This document shows positions 34,022 to 42,249 of a stretch of 50,747 nt of DNA, one piece after another. Positions within the stretch are counted from its first letter, which is position 1. Each line of letters begins with the position of its first letter. The position numbers were made by a program, and so were the translations under genes. This DNA comes from Planctomycetota bacterium (GTDB taxonomy: Bacteria; Planctomycetota; Planctomycetia; Gemmatales; Gemmataceae), in NCBI GenBank assembly GCA_021413735.1, contig JAIOPV010000142.1, forward strand, positions 1-50,747, given 5' to 3'. Under the pieces are notes generated by a model. That model was not told the origin of the DNA. It saw only the letters and a program-made list of their open reading frames with translations, and ran no database searches.

Positions 34022-34861
34022 TCAGTCGAAGGCCAAGCCGGTGAGTTTCAAGAATGTCGCGTGGAAGTCGAACTCGCGCGTTCGCATCGTCGCAACCTGA
34101 CCGCCCGCGACCAGCACAGACAAATCCGCGAGACTTGCTGCGTTATCCATGTCGAACACGAGCCGTGCGCCATCCTTGCGAATCACATCTACCTTGCGCT
34201 CTGTGTGCTGTTGCTTCAGCGCCAACGGCGAGTCGAGCGCCACCAGCTTTCCGCGACACACGATCCCCACGCGGTCGCAGATTTGCTCCACTTCTTCCAT
34301 GTTGTGCGTCGTCAGTATGATTGTGGCCCCGTGCTTCACCCGCTCGCGCAAGATGCGATGCACAACCTCGGCCGAGTGGATGTCGAGATTTGCCGTCGGC
34401 TCGTCGAGATACATGATCTGCGGTTCGTGCAGCAGGGCACGCGCGAGGAGCAGTTTCTTCCGCATTCCGAGTGAGTACCCGCGAACGGGAAGATCGCCAG
34501 CCTCGTCGAGTTCGACCATCTTCAGCACTTCCTTCGCCCGTGAGCGAGGGATGTTGTAAAGCTGACCGAAGAACTCCAGATTCCGCCGACCGGTGAACTC
34601 CTCGAAGTGGTTCTCGCGATCCGGAACGTAGCCGAACAGCGGCTTCACTTTGTCCCATTCGCGAATCACATCGTAGCCCGCCACGTGTACGCTACCTGCC
34701 GACGGTGCACGCTGACCGATGAGCACGCGAATCGTCGTCGATTTGCCGGCACCGTTGGGGCCAAGCAAACCGAAGAGTTCGCCACGACGGATGTCCAGAT
34801 CAAGCCCGTCCACGGCCGCGAACGTGCCGTAGAGCACACGGAGGCCGGCAAGGGAGATCAT
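34022..34861 (-). CDS. ABC transporter ATPase (CcmA/NatA-type)
   Basis: This 279-residue ATPase starts at ATG 34861 (MISLAGLRV), chosen because family members begin here; a longer frame starts at 34915. It has intact motifs: Walker A GLLGPNGAGKSTT (about 31-43), signature-like GYSLGMRKKL, Walker B IMYLDEPTANLD and switch His TTHNMEEVEQ. The C-terminal region (KVDVIRKDGARLVFDMDN) is typical of ABC-2 exporters. It should energise the downstream NatB-like permease and possibly the divergent ABC-2 permease at 35012. Confidence 0.92.
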   Translation of the reverse strand: MISLAGLRVLYGTFAAVDGLDLDIRRGELFGLLGPNGAGKSTTIRVLIGQRAPSAGSVHVAGYDVIREWDKVKPLFGYVPDRENHFEEFTGRRNLEFFGQLYNIPRSRAKEVLKMVELDEAGDLPVRGYSLGMRKKLLLARALLHEPQIMYLDEPTANLDIHSAEVVHRILRERVKHGATIILTTHNMEEVEQICDRVGIVCRGKLVALDSPLALKQQHTERKVDVIRKDGARLVFDMDNAASLADLSVLVAGGQVATMRTREFDFHATFLKLTGLAFD

Positions 34862-35011
34862 CGTTTCTGAAGTCTGCAAGCGTTCACCACGAAAGAACTG
34901 TGAGAGGTGGGGCACGCACGGGGAATATACGATAAGACGTAGGCAGTTGAGTTTTTCGGACAGGATTTCACGGAAACTGCCAGCAGATGCTCAAATAGCA
35001 ATGGGAAGCAC

Positions 35012-35821
35012 ATGGCGTCGTCATCGCGTTTGTTCGTCGCAGCGGCCCTGGCTCGCACTTATCCGCGGGTCGCGTGGTTGTTCCGGAGCCGATCCTGGAT
35101 GATTCAGGAGACTCTGCTACCCGTTCTCGCCGTCGCTGCGTTCGCTTACGCATATCGGGCGATGAACGCGCCGGCAGCGTACACGGGTTTCGTCGTCCTC
35201 GGGGCAGCGATGACGACGTTCTGGCTGAACGTGCTGTGGGGCATGGGCGCGCAACTTTACTGGGAACGCGATTCGGGCAACCTCGAACTCTATGTGATGT
35301 CGCCGGCACCGATGATGGGCGTTCTCACGGGCATGGCTCTCGGCGGCATGACGACCACGCTCGTCCGTGCTTTCGCGATCACGATTACGGGCGTGTTGAT
35401 GTTCGACGTTCCATTGCAGCCGACGAGTTGGTTCATGCTTGCCGGCGTGTTCTTCCTCACGCTCGCGGCGCTCTACGGACTCGGAATGATGTTCGCGTCG
35501 ATCTTCCTTCTCTGGGGACGTGAGGCGTGGCATCTCGTGAATCTGCTTCAGGAACCGGTGTATTTACTGAGCGGCACGAACTTCCCGGTGTCGATCTTCC
35601 CGCGGGCCGTCGCAGTAATCGCAAGCGCGATTCCGCTCACCGCTGGAATGGACGCAATGCGGCAGGTGCTCTTCCGCACGCCGGGTTTGTTCGATGTCTG
35701 GATTGAGGTGGCGGTGCTGGCGGGGTTGGCGGTCGTGTTCATGCTCGCCGCGCATCGTTGCCTGCGGTACATGGAACGGCGTGCGAAGGAAGACGGGAAG
35801 TTGACCGTTCGCTGGCAGTGA
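35012..35821 (+). CDS. ABC-2 type permease
   Basis: This 269-residue inner-membrane protein has six predicted helices in the standard ABC-2 pattern: 'TLLPVLAVAAFAYAYRAM', 'TGFVVLGAAMTTFWLNVLWG', the family motif ERDSGNLELYVMSPAP (cytoplasmic loop), 'GGMTTTLVRAFAITITGVLM', 'LAGVFFLTLAALYGLGMMFA' and a final helix near 236-255. A GGGAAG ribosome site precedes ATG 35012. It is divergent from the ABC ATPase gene with about 150 bp between starts and lacks its own ATPase, so it probably shares that ATPase. The substrate is unknown. Confidence 0.88.
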   Translation: MASSSRLFVAAALARTYPRVAWLFRSRSWMIQETLLPVLAVAAFAYAYRAMNAPAAYTGFVVLGAAMTTFWLNVLWGMGAQLYWERDSGNLELYVMSPAPMMGVLTGMALGGMTTTLVRAFAITITGVLMFDVPLQPTSWFMLAGVFFLTLAALYGLGMMFASIFLLWGREAWHLVNLLQEPVYLLSGTNFPVSIFPRAVAVIASAIPLTAGMDAMRQVLFRTPGLFDVWIEVAVLAGLAVVFMLAAHRCLRYMERRAKEDGKLTVRWQ

Positions 35822-35829
35822 CGCGAAGT

Positions 35830-36249
35830 TTACTTCCCCTTGAGCGGCAGATTGATCGTATTCGATCCGGGTTTGACCGTGAACTCGAAGCCACTCGTCT
35901 TGGGGTCGCCGTAGCGCAGCGGGGAAAGTGGTTTTGCCTCTGGTGCTTGGTTTGGTTTCGGTGGGCCAAGTTTATCCATCACCTGGACGGCAACCTTGTA
36001 GTCACCCGATGGGAGTCCTCTTTTGGATCCCACTTTCAGTTCATACTCACCATCGGAGCCAATCACTGCCCGCGGTGTTGGTCGCGAAGTGTCTCCGTCG
36101 GCAGGGTAGAAGGTCACCTCGCCAATGGGGGCATCTCGATCATCCACGGTGACCTTCCCGGTAACCGTGGCATCGAGTTCCCCGGAACAGCCCGAGAGGA
36201 GAACCCCCATCCCGAGATACGCCCCAAAAATCCACTGCCGCGGCATCAC
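35830..36249 (-). CDS. Small lipoprotein, carboxypeptidase-regulatory/transthyretin-like
   Basis: This 139-residue lipoprotein has a signal peptide ending in a lipobox (LLSGC, Cys about 21). The mature domain is a beta-sandwich with the pattern 'VTGKVTVDDRDAPIGEVTFY' and 'DGEYELKVGSKRGLPSGDYK', typical of the small lipoproteins that follow DUF1559 genes in Planctomycetes. It starts 29 bp after the DUF1559 gene and is probably co-transcribed. It probably sits on a membrane facing the periplasm; function is unknown. The start is one of two adjacent ATGs. Confidence 0.85.
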   Translation of the reverse strand: MMPRQWIFGAYLGMGVLLSGCSGELDATVTGKVTVDDRDAPIGEVTFYPADGDTSRPTPRAVIGSDGEYELKVGSKRGLPSGDYKVAVQVMDKLGPPKPNQAPEAKPLSPLRYGDPKTSGFEFTVKPGSNTINLPLKGK

Positions 36250-36278
36250 TCGATCTCCGTTGGCTTGGTCGGGGAGAA

Positions 36279-37214
36279 TCAGGGGAGGTTCGCCACTTCA
36301 CCGCCAGCCTTTGTTGCCAGTTGGCGATAGATGACGACATTGATGCTGTCCGGAATCCACTGTACCGACCCGTCCGCCATGCAGAAGTTTGCCCCGCCTT
36401 GGTGCAGGCTCCGGAACGAGATGGCCTGTGGCCAGTTTGAAGGATCGGCGGGGAAGGTGTTCAGCGCCACGTGACACGAGGCGTAGTCGCCGTTGGAGAA
36501 GAACGCCGCCGTGTGGACATTCCACTTCGCCACGTCCTCGCCGACCGCGAACGTGTTGCTCAAGCCATCCGAAATTTTCTCGAACTTGATCGGCTCCTGG
36601 TAGTTATTGCGGTAGAAGAGGCCGGACGCGCCGGTGGTGTTGTGGTGGTCCGATGCGTCAACCCCCGGCTGGCCCAAGTTGTAATTTCCCATTGGGTTGG
36701 CGCCAAGGTTCCCCTTGTAGTTCGTGTTTGTCTGCTTGATGCCCCCCATCTGAGCTGTTTGGATCGTGAGGGCGGCGGAGTTCTGGTCCGACGGGCACTG
36801 GAGGACCTTCATTGGAGTCTGGAGCACGGTCGAACCGTTCGCTGTGGACGCCGCAAAAAGTCCCCCACTGGGACTGCCCAACGTGCCGACTCGCGTTGGC
36901 TCAAGGGCGGTGTAGAGGCTTCCCTGTTCGAGATACGGCAGAATCTCGATTATCCAGCCGCGTCCGGTATGCGGCGGGACGGGATTGGGTCCCTCGGAAC
37001 CGTAACTGTGGCTGGTTGGCAGAGTACCCTGGGCGTCGTAATGAGCATGGAGGGCGATGCCGATTTGCTTGAGATTGTTCTTACACTGCATCCGCGCGGC
37101 AGATTCGCGGACCTTCTGGACGGCTGGGAGCAGGAGGCCAATCAAGATTGCGATAATTGCAATGACAACGAGTAACTCGATGAGTGTGAACCCTCGATTG
37201 CGATGATTGGGCAT
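36279..37214 (-). CDS. DUF1559 prepilin-like (pseudopilin) protein
   Basis: This 311-residue protein has a type IV prepilin N-terminus, RGFTLIELLVVIAIIAILIG (residues about 7-26), with the cleavage Gly, Phe+1 and Glu+5. It is followed by the DUF1559 (SBP_bac_10) signature 'AVQKVRESAARMQCKNNLKQ' and 'ALHAHYDAQGTLP', and the C-terminal 'SLHQGGANFCMADGSVQWIP'. DUF1559 proteins are hugely expanded in Planctomycetes and are thought to be assembled or exported by type II/IV pilus-like machinery. It is first in an operon with the small lipoprotein. The 191 bp upstream hold nothing recognisable. Confidence 0.93.
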   Translation of the reverse strand: MPNHRNRGFTLIELLVVIAIIAILIGLLLPAVQKVRESAARMQCKNNLKQIGIALHAHYDAQGTLPTSHSYGSEGPNPVPPHTGRGWIIEILPYLEQGSLYTALEPTRVGTLGSPSGGLFAASTANGSTVLQTPMKVLQCPSDQNSAALTIQTAQMGGIKQTNTNYKGNLGANPMGNYNLGQPGVDASDHHNTTGASGLFYRNNYQEPIKFEKISDGLSNTFAVGEDVAKWNVHTAAFFSNGDYASCHVALNTFPADPSNWPQAISFRSLHQGGANFCMADGSVQWIPDSINVVIYRQLATKAGGEVANLP

Positions 37215-37405
37215 ACGTTACCCCGGAGAGGAGCCCGATAATATGTCGGGAAGGAAACGTGAAGGATACGTGATGAAATTATCGCCTGAGCTCGATGGTT
37301 TGGTCAACAATCATTTCTCTTGAGTTGGAGGGTTGCATTTTTGCTTGCCGGTGTGATCGGCTCGCGCTACTCTGGCGTGGGATCTGAGTGTCTGGAGTAT
37401 TTCGC

Positions 37406-38245
37406 ATGCCCACACTGGTAGAGCTTGGTCGCAAACCATCACATGTTGCCGTCGAAGCCGATTTCGATCCGTGGATCGCGGGCCTTGTCGGTTTCCTGCT
37501 CAACGGCGTCGATCTCGTCGCGAACGGAAGCACGTTCCGGTTCGCGGAACTCGAAACGTATTACCACGGACCGGGGCATTTCGATCTGTTCGCCCATTGC
37601 GACCCCGTGCAACTGGAAAACGGTCGCTGGTACTTCCACCGCACGCAGGGCCAATACCGTGGCGGTTCGTTCAAGGGTCTCGACCTCGCGTTCGGCGATG
37701 GCACCGCCCACTTCGGCATCCTGATTCGCAGCATGGTCGCTGCGGACGGTTCCGTGCTCGATGGACCGTGCGTGTCGGTCGATCATCTCCTGGAACGCAC
37801 AAAGGCGAAGGACGTTGCGACGCTCGACTCGATGATCGCCAGTCGCAAACTGTGGGACGCGACTTCGCCGCTTCACCTTCGCGTGAGCGCCGAACCCAGG
37901 AAGGCGCAGGTGTATCGGAGTTCTCGCGTGGGGTTGTCGCTGAAGAAGGCGAAGGGGAAGGCAGACGCTCCGAAGTTTGTCGGGCGACCGTATCGCTTCC
38001 TGACGGAACCGCAAGGGATCACCAAGGGCAAGACGCATCTCGTGCTGACGCTGCACCGGTTGGGCGAATCAGCTGACGAGATCGCGAAAATCACCGGTTG
38101 CCCGAAGAAGACGGTTGAGCGTTACATCACGGATTTCGAGGCTGGGAAGGGCGTTGCGAACTTCGACGGCTACATCGGCCAGGATTTGAGCACAGGCGAT
38201 CTGTGCAAATTGCTTGGCACCTGGAGCGCCAAGCACGGCGGATAG
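37406..38245 (+). CDS. Alkyladenine-DNA-glycosylase-like protein with C-terminal helix-turn-helix
   Basis: This 279-residue cytoplasmic protein starts at ATG 37406 (GGAG site nine bases upstream; a GTG at 37388 is the alternative). Residues about 35-215 follow the layout of the AAG/MPG glycosylase fold: 'FRFAELETYYHGPGHFDLFA' resembles the catalytic RIVETEAY...H segment, 'ILIRSMVA' the VLLRALEP strand, 'VLDGPCVSVDHLLE' the GP helix, and 'SSRVGLS...GRPYRFL' the C-terminal RVGI...RPWRF part. Residues about 225-265 look like a helix-turn-helix (LGESADEIAKITGCPKKTVE). Removal of damaged bases is possible but unproven, as similarity is weak. Confidence 0.55.
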   Translation: MPTLVELGRKPSHVAVEADFDPWIAGLVGFLLNGVDLVANGSTFRFAELETYYHGPGHFDLFAHCDPVQLENGRWYFHRTQGQYRGGSFKGLDLAFGDGTAHFGILIRSMVAADGSVLDGPCVSVDHLLERTKAKDVATLDSMIASRKLWDATSPLHLRVSAEPRKAQVYRSSRVGLSLKKAKGKADAPKFVGRPYRFLTEPQGITKGKTHLVLTLHRLGESADEIAKITGCPKKTVERYITDFEAGKGVANFDGYIGQDLSTGDLCKLLGTWSAKHGG

Positions 38246-38267
38246 TTGTAGGGAATACGGATAAACC

Positions 38268-38304
38268 GACCCACCACGACCATATTCTGGCGTTCGTGGT
38301 GGTC
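38268..38304. terminator. Terminator-like hairpin between convergent genes
   Basis: CCACCACGA (38271-38279) pairs with TCGTGGTGG (38294-38302), and flanking GAC/TC bases extend the stem around a bulge. It lies between the ends of the glycosylase-like gene and pgi. There is no strong T-run. Confidence 0.5.
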
Positions 38305-38311
38305 AAGTTGC

Positions 38312-39811
38312 TCACTTCGCGGCGTCGGCCTTCTCCCCCTTCGGCAGATTTGGGATCGCCTTGAGATGCTTCGTCATGTTCGCCTTGAATACCTCGACCC
38401 CAGGTTGCCCATACGGATTCAGGCCCATCAAGCGGCCCTCAACCACCGTCGCCAACATCAGCATCTGCAACAACTGGCCAATTGTGTGTTCGGTCAGCGC
38501 AGGCAACAGGATGTCGGCGGTCGGTCGGGCCACGTCGCTGTAGGATTCCGTCATGGCCTTGTGTGCCGCATCCACCAAATCCGGCAATCCTTTGCGGCTG
38601 AACTGATTCAGGTCGTCTTCATTTCGGTCGGCCATCCCGATCATGACCGAAGGGTGAGCGAAGGTGCGGACCAGTAGGTTGTTAATCATCTTGTCCCGCA
38701 TGCCGTCCTGATGCTGTTGGCCCCGGCTGTGCAGATCGCGGGTGTTCACCACAGTAAACGGAGTCGGGCCACGACCGGATTTGCTGAGCGATTCGCTGAG
38801 AAGTTCGTCGTACCACCAACCAACGCTTTCGAGTTTGCGTGACCACGCTGCCGTCACTCGGGTCGGCTTCTTCAACTCCTCGGACATCAGGTAGTTGACC
38901 GCGGCATATTGCAGGACGGGGTTGCGGTCAAACGGTTCTTCGAGGAACCGCCGCGTCATGGTGGCAGCACCAAGCAGCATCGCCCGAATATCGAGGCCGA
39001 GCGTCGCCGCGGGCAACAAACCGACCGGCGTAAAGACGCCATATCGCGCACCGACCTCTTCCGGGATGTTGAGAATGTCCTCGTCGCTATAGCCTTCGGC
39101 TTTGCAGAGGTCGCGAAGTTTGCTCTTGGCCCCGGTGATCGGAACAATCACTCGTTTGAGCATCGGCGACTTCTGCCCGTAGAACTTCGCCGCCTCCATT
39201 TTCACCGCACGGTATGTCGCTGCGGTTTCGAGAGTGTCGTCCGATTTGGTCGCGACAATGATGCCCCAGCGTTCGTCGGTGAGATCCGGGTCGACGCACG
39301 TGTTTTCGAGCAACTCGAACAGGTCCTGGAGGGGATCGTTATCGAAGCTGTTCCCCTCGAAATACATCCGCGGCTTGCCCATCCGCAGTTTGGCGGGCAT
39401 CTCGTTGTGGTAGGAATGACACAGCGCGTCGAAGAGTGCCTTCGGCCCGAGGTAGCTGCCGCCGGTGCCGAGCACGACGATGCGGTCCACGTCTTCGCGG
39501 AGCCGGTTCGAGATGCGGATGATCTTGCCGAGGTCGCTTGCGTCCTGCTTCCGCTTGAATTGATCGAGAAGTTTCTGGGGAAGGTCGATGAAGCCCGCTT
39601 GCAAAGGGCGCAATTTGGGGGGCGGGTTGAGGAGTTCTCGCTCGGCCCCGACCAACCCGCGAATCTCCATCGCTGCTTTTTTGATCGAGTCGAGCCGATC
39701 CAGCGAGATGAGATGCTGGGTTTGAAGCTCGGCGAGCGGTGTCCACGCCTCGGGAGGCTGGGCCAGGAGCCGCTGGTAGTTGTACTCGATATTCTCGTCG
39801 GGCAGTTGCAT
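38312..39811 (-). CDS. pgi: Glucose-6-phosphate isomerase
   Basis: This 499-residue cytoplasmic enzyme interconverts glucose 6-phosphate and fructose 6-phosphate. The SIS-fold motifs are intact: IVVLGTGGSYLGPKALF (about 110-126, phosphate binding), 'YGVFTPVGLLPAATLGLDI', and the C-terminal signature NPYGQPGVEVFK, containing the catalytic-region Gln and Lys. Length fits the compact bacterial group rather than the 550-residue E. coli type. It is convergent with the glycosylase-like gene and divergent from the phosphoglycerate mutase gene, with 177 bp between starts, so two glycolytic genes share a control region. Confidence 0.95.
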   Translation of the reverse strand: MQLPDENIEYNYQRLLAQPPEAWTPLAELQTQHLISLDRLDSIKKAAMEIRGLVGAERELLNPPPKLRPLQAGFIDLPQKLLDQFKRKQDASDLGKIIRISNRLREDVDRIVVLGTGGSYLGPKALFDALCHSYHNEMPAKLRMGKPRMYFEGNSFDNDPLQDLFELLENTCVDPDLTDERWGIIVATKSDDTLETAATYRAVKMEAAKFYGQKSPMLKRVIVPITGAKSKLRDLCKAEGYSDEDILNIPEEVGARYGVFTPVGLLPAATLGLDIRAMLLGAATMTRRFLEEPFDRNPVLQYAAVNYLMSEELKKPTRVTAAWSRKLESVGWWYDELLSESLSKSGRGPTPFTVVNTRDLHSRGQQHQDGMRDKMINNLLVRTFAHPSVMIGMADRNEDDLNQFSRKGLPDLVDAAHKAMTESYSDVARPTADILLPALTEHTIGQLLQMLMLATVVEGRLMGLNPYGQPGVEVFKANMTKHLKAIPNLPKGEKADAAK

Positions 39812-39988
39812 CGTTCGTCCTTAGTCCATGGTCCTCTGTCCATGGTCCGTGGTCTTGGTCCGTTGTTGGGCTCCCTCGTTCCGCAAGGCTTACCGCTTCG
39901 TGACGGGCAACCGGTGAAGCATACGGGGCGAAGGACGCGGGACTCCTGCTACTGTACGTCATTTCCAGCAAGACGTAAACTATCCTCT
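39812..39988. promoter_or_regulatory. Divergent control region of pgi and apgM with GTCCATGGTCC direct repeats
   Basis: Two copies of GTCCATGGTCC (39824-39834 and 39838-39848) stand 14 bp apart, followed by partial copies (GTGGTCTTGGTCC). They lie just upstream of the pgi start. They could be operator half-sites or a dispersed repeat. No clear -35/-10 pair was assigned. Confidence 0.4.
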
Positions 39989-41194
39989 ATGAACATCCAC
40001 AACCTTGTCCGCGAACTGCGTGAACCCGGTAAGTCCAAAATCGTCCTGCTGGTGGCCGATGGCCTCGGCGGATTGCCTATGGAAGCTGGGGGAAAAACCG
40101 AACTTGAGACCGCAGCAACCCCAAATCTGGATGCCGCCGCACGCGACGGTATAACCGGACTTTCCATTCCCGTTCTGCCTGGAATTACCCCTGGAAGCGG
40201 ACCAGGGCATTTGGGCCTTTTCGGCTACGATCCCCTGGAATATCGCATCGGTCGGGGCATCCTCGAAGCACTCGGAATTAACTTCCCAGTTGGTTCGTCC
40301 GATGTCGCTATCCGCGGAAACTTCTGCACATTAGGCACAGACGGCAAAATCAGTGATCGTCGCGCAGGCCGACCGACGAACGAGAAGAACAAAGCAGCGG
40401 TCGAACGACTTCGTACAATCCGCGTTCCCGGCGTGGAGCTTTTTGTCGAACCGGTGAAAGAACACCGGTTCGTGCTCGTGATTCGTGGCGAAGGTTTGGG
40501 TGATGGCGTCAACGACACCGACCCGCAGGCAGTCGGTGTCGTTCCCCTGAAAGCCGAAGGCAAGGACGCTGCGGGAACGAAGACGGCTGAGGTCGTGAAC
40601 AAGTTCGTGGCCGAGGCGACGAAGGTACTGGCTCCGGAAGCGCCCGTGAATGGCGTGACGCTTCGAGGCTTCGCGACGTATCCGAAGATCGCGAAGTTCG
40701 AGGAAGTTTACGGGCTGAAGGCAGCCGCGATTGCAGTGTACCCGATGTACAAGGGGTTGGCTCGGCTCGTGGGAATGGACATTCTCGACCCCGGAGTGAC
40801 GCTTCAGGGGCAGATCGACACGATGACAAAGGTGTGGAAGGATTACGACTTCTTCTTCATGCATTACAAGTACACGGACAGCACCGGTGAGGACGGGAAC
40901 TTCCCGGCGAAGGTGCAGATGATCGAGAAACTGGATGAGGTGGTGCCAGCGATTCGTGCGTTGAAGCCGGACGTGTTCATCGTGACGGGCGATCACAGCA
41001 CGCCAAGCAAGATGAAGTCGCACTCCTGGCATCCGGTGCCGACGCTGTTGGTATCGGATGTGTGCCGCACTGACGAGGTGACGCACTTCAACGAGCGGAG
41101 CTGCTTGCGTGGCGGCTTGGGTCAGTTCCAGGCGATGCACTTGATGCTGCTGGCGATGGCGAACGCGGGGCGTCTCGGCAAGTACGGAGCGTGA
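39989..41194 (+). CDS. apgM: Archaeal-type 2,3-bisphosphoglycerate-independent phosphoglycerate mutase
   Basis: This 401-residue enzyme of the alkaline-phosphatase superfamily interconverts 3- and 2-phosphoglycerate in glycolysis using two metal ions. The start is ATG 39989; the frame is open far upstream only as antisense of pgi. Motifs are KIVLLVADGLGGLP (metal Asp), ITPGSGPGHLGLFGYDP (phosphorylated Ser region), 'RGNFCTLGTDGKISDRRAGR', 'FFFMHYKYTDSTGEDGN' and 'DVFIVTGDHSTPSKMKSHSW' (metal Asp-His and His). Its length of about 400 residues marks the aPGAM group rather than the 510-residue GpmI type. Confidence 0.95.
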   Translation: MNIHNLVRELREPGKSKIVLLVADGLGGLPMEAGGKTELETAATPNLDAAARDGITGLSIPVLPGITPGSGPGHLGLFGYDPLEYRIGRGILEALGINFPVGSSDVAIRGNFCTLGTDGKISDRRAGRPTNEKNKAAVERLRTIRVPGVELFVEPVKEHRFVLVIRGEGLGDGVNDTDPQAVGVVPLKAEGKDAAGTKTAEVVNKFVAEATKVLAPEAPVNGVTLRGFATYPKIAKFEEVYGLKAAAIAVYPMYKGLARLVGMDILDPGVTLQGQIDTMTKVWKDYDFFFMHYKYTDSTGEDGNFPAKVQMIEKLDEVVPAIRALKPDVFIVTGDHSTPSKMKSHSWHPVPTLLVSDVCRTDEVTHFNERSCLRGGLGQFQAMHLMLLAMANAGRLGKYGA

Positions 41195-41218
41195 GCGAGG
41201 AAATCCAAGGGGTTCAGA

Positions 41219-42205
41219 ATGCCGCCCAAGCCCACGTTACCCGAACCCGCGGCAACCCTGCCCGGCGAAGCCGACATCCTCGCGTCTGTCCTCGCCAACC
41301 TCGGCGACGACACCGCGAAACTCGTCTACGCCGACTGGCTCGATGAACACGACGACCCACGCGGTAAGCTGCTCCGCAATGCCGTCACCGCGTTTCGTGA
41401 CGGCAAGAAGATGCCATCGGTTCCGAGCAAGTTCAAGACGTGGGCCGATCTTGTCGGCATCGACCTCATGCGACGGCTTTGGTCAAAGACCACCACGCCA
41501 TTCGCATCGACAGTTCTGAACCTTGCGAAACCAGCCCTCTGCGTCATTTCCACGAAGGCGGCCGAGGCGAAAATCCCCGTCGGCGCAAGCAAGTTCGGCG
41601 GCGGTCCTGACCTGCCGCCGAACGCCAAATGGCCTGTGTTTCGAGGAAATCCGCTCTCGTTCCTGGCACAGTTCAACCTCGCGGAGTTGGCTGCCAGCCC
41701 AGCGTGTCGTGAACTGCCAGCGATGGGAATGCTGTCGATCTTCGCGCACTACGACGAGGACGAAGGTAACGACGACTTCCCGAAAGGCTCGTGGAAACTA
41801 CTGTACTTCCCGGACCCATCGAAACTCACGCGACACCTTCCGCCGGAAGTTTCGTTTCAGTCGTGTCGGCTGTCGTTTACGGAGTTCCTGGCCGTGCCGG
41901 ATGCCGATTCGCCGTGGTTCAAAGAACTCGGATTTGATATCGACAGTGACGCTGGCTATCGCGAACGGAGGGCATACCGTGATCAGTTCGTCGGGGATCC
42001 CTGCCACCGGGTTCTGGGTTACCCCGTATCGATCCAAAACGACTCCCTCGGCAAGAAGACGATGCGGCACTTGCTCACGCTCGACACGGACGACACCGCT
42101 GGCTGGGGTTGGGGCGATGGCGGCTCGTTGTACTTCACGATGAGCGAAGGGGACTTGAAGGCTCACCGATTCGACCGCGTTCAGATGGAAATGCAGAGCG
42201 GGTGA
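41219..42205 (+). CDS. TIGR02996-domain and DUF1963 (YwqG-like) protein
   Basis: This 328-residue cytoplasmic protein has an N-terminal TIGR02996-type segment (ILASVLANLGDDTAKLVYAD, then WLDEHDDPRGKLLRN; residues about 21-57), which is typical of Gemmataceae repeat-companion proteins. It is followed by a DUF1963/YwqG domain (about 110-320): 'SKFGGGPDLPPNAKWPVFRG', 'LSFLAQFNLAEL', 'GMLSIFAHYDEDEG', 'HRVLGYPVSIQND' and 'WGWGDGGSLYFTM'. The molecular function of DUF1963 is not established. It lies 24 bp after apgM, on the same strand, and could be read through from it. Confidence 0.85.
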   Translation: MPPKPTLPEPAATLPGEADILASVLANLGDDTAKLVYADWLDEHDDPRGKLLRNAVTAFRDGKKMPSVPSKFKTWADLVGIDLMRRLWSKTTTPFASTVLNLAKPALCVISTKAAEAKIPVGASKFGGGPDLPPNAKWPVFRGNPLSFLAQFNLAELAASPACRELPAMGMLSIFAHYDEDEGNDDFPKGSWKLLYFPDPSKLTRHLPPEVSFQSCRLSFTEFLAVPDADSPWFKELGFDIDSDAGYRERRAYRDQFVGDPCHRVLGYPVSIQNDSLGKKTMRHLLTLDTDDTAGWGWGDGGSLYFTMSEGDLKAHRFDRVQMEMQSG

Positions 42206-42241
42206 GGCGAGCCGCGACCGCCATAACGGTTGCGGCTCGCC
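42206..42241. terminator. Bidirectional terminator-like hairpin
   Basis: A 14-bp stem (42206-42219 with 42228-42241, one G-U pair) with an 8-nt loop starts right after the DUF1963 stop codon and precedes the convergent lgt gene end at 42250. Confidence 0.7.
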
Positions 42242-42249
42242 AAACAGGT

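Noticed and set aside
38909-39988. Long N-terminal extension of the phosphoglycerate mutase frame
   Set aside because: It runs antisense to pgi; aPGAM enzymes start at the Met encoded at 39989.
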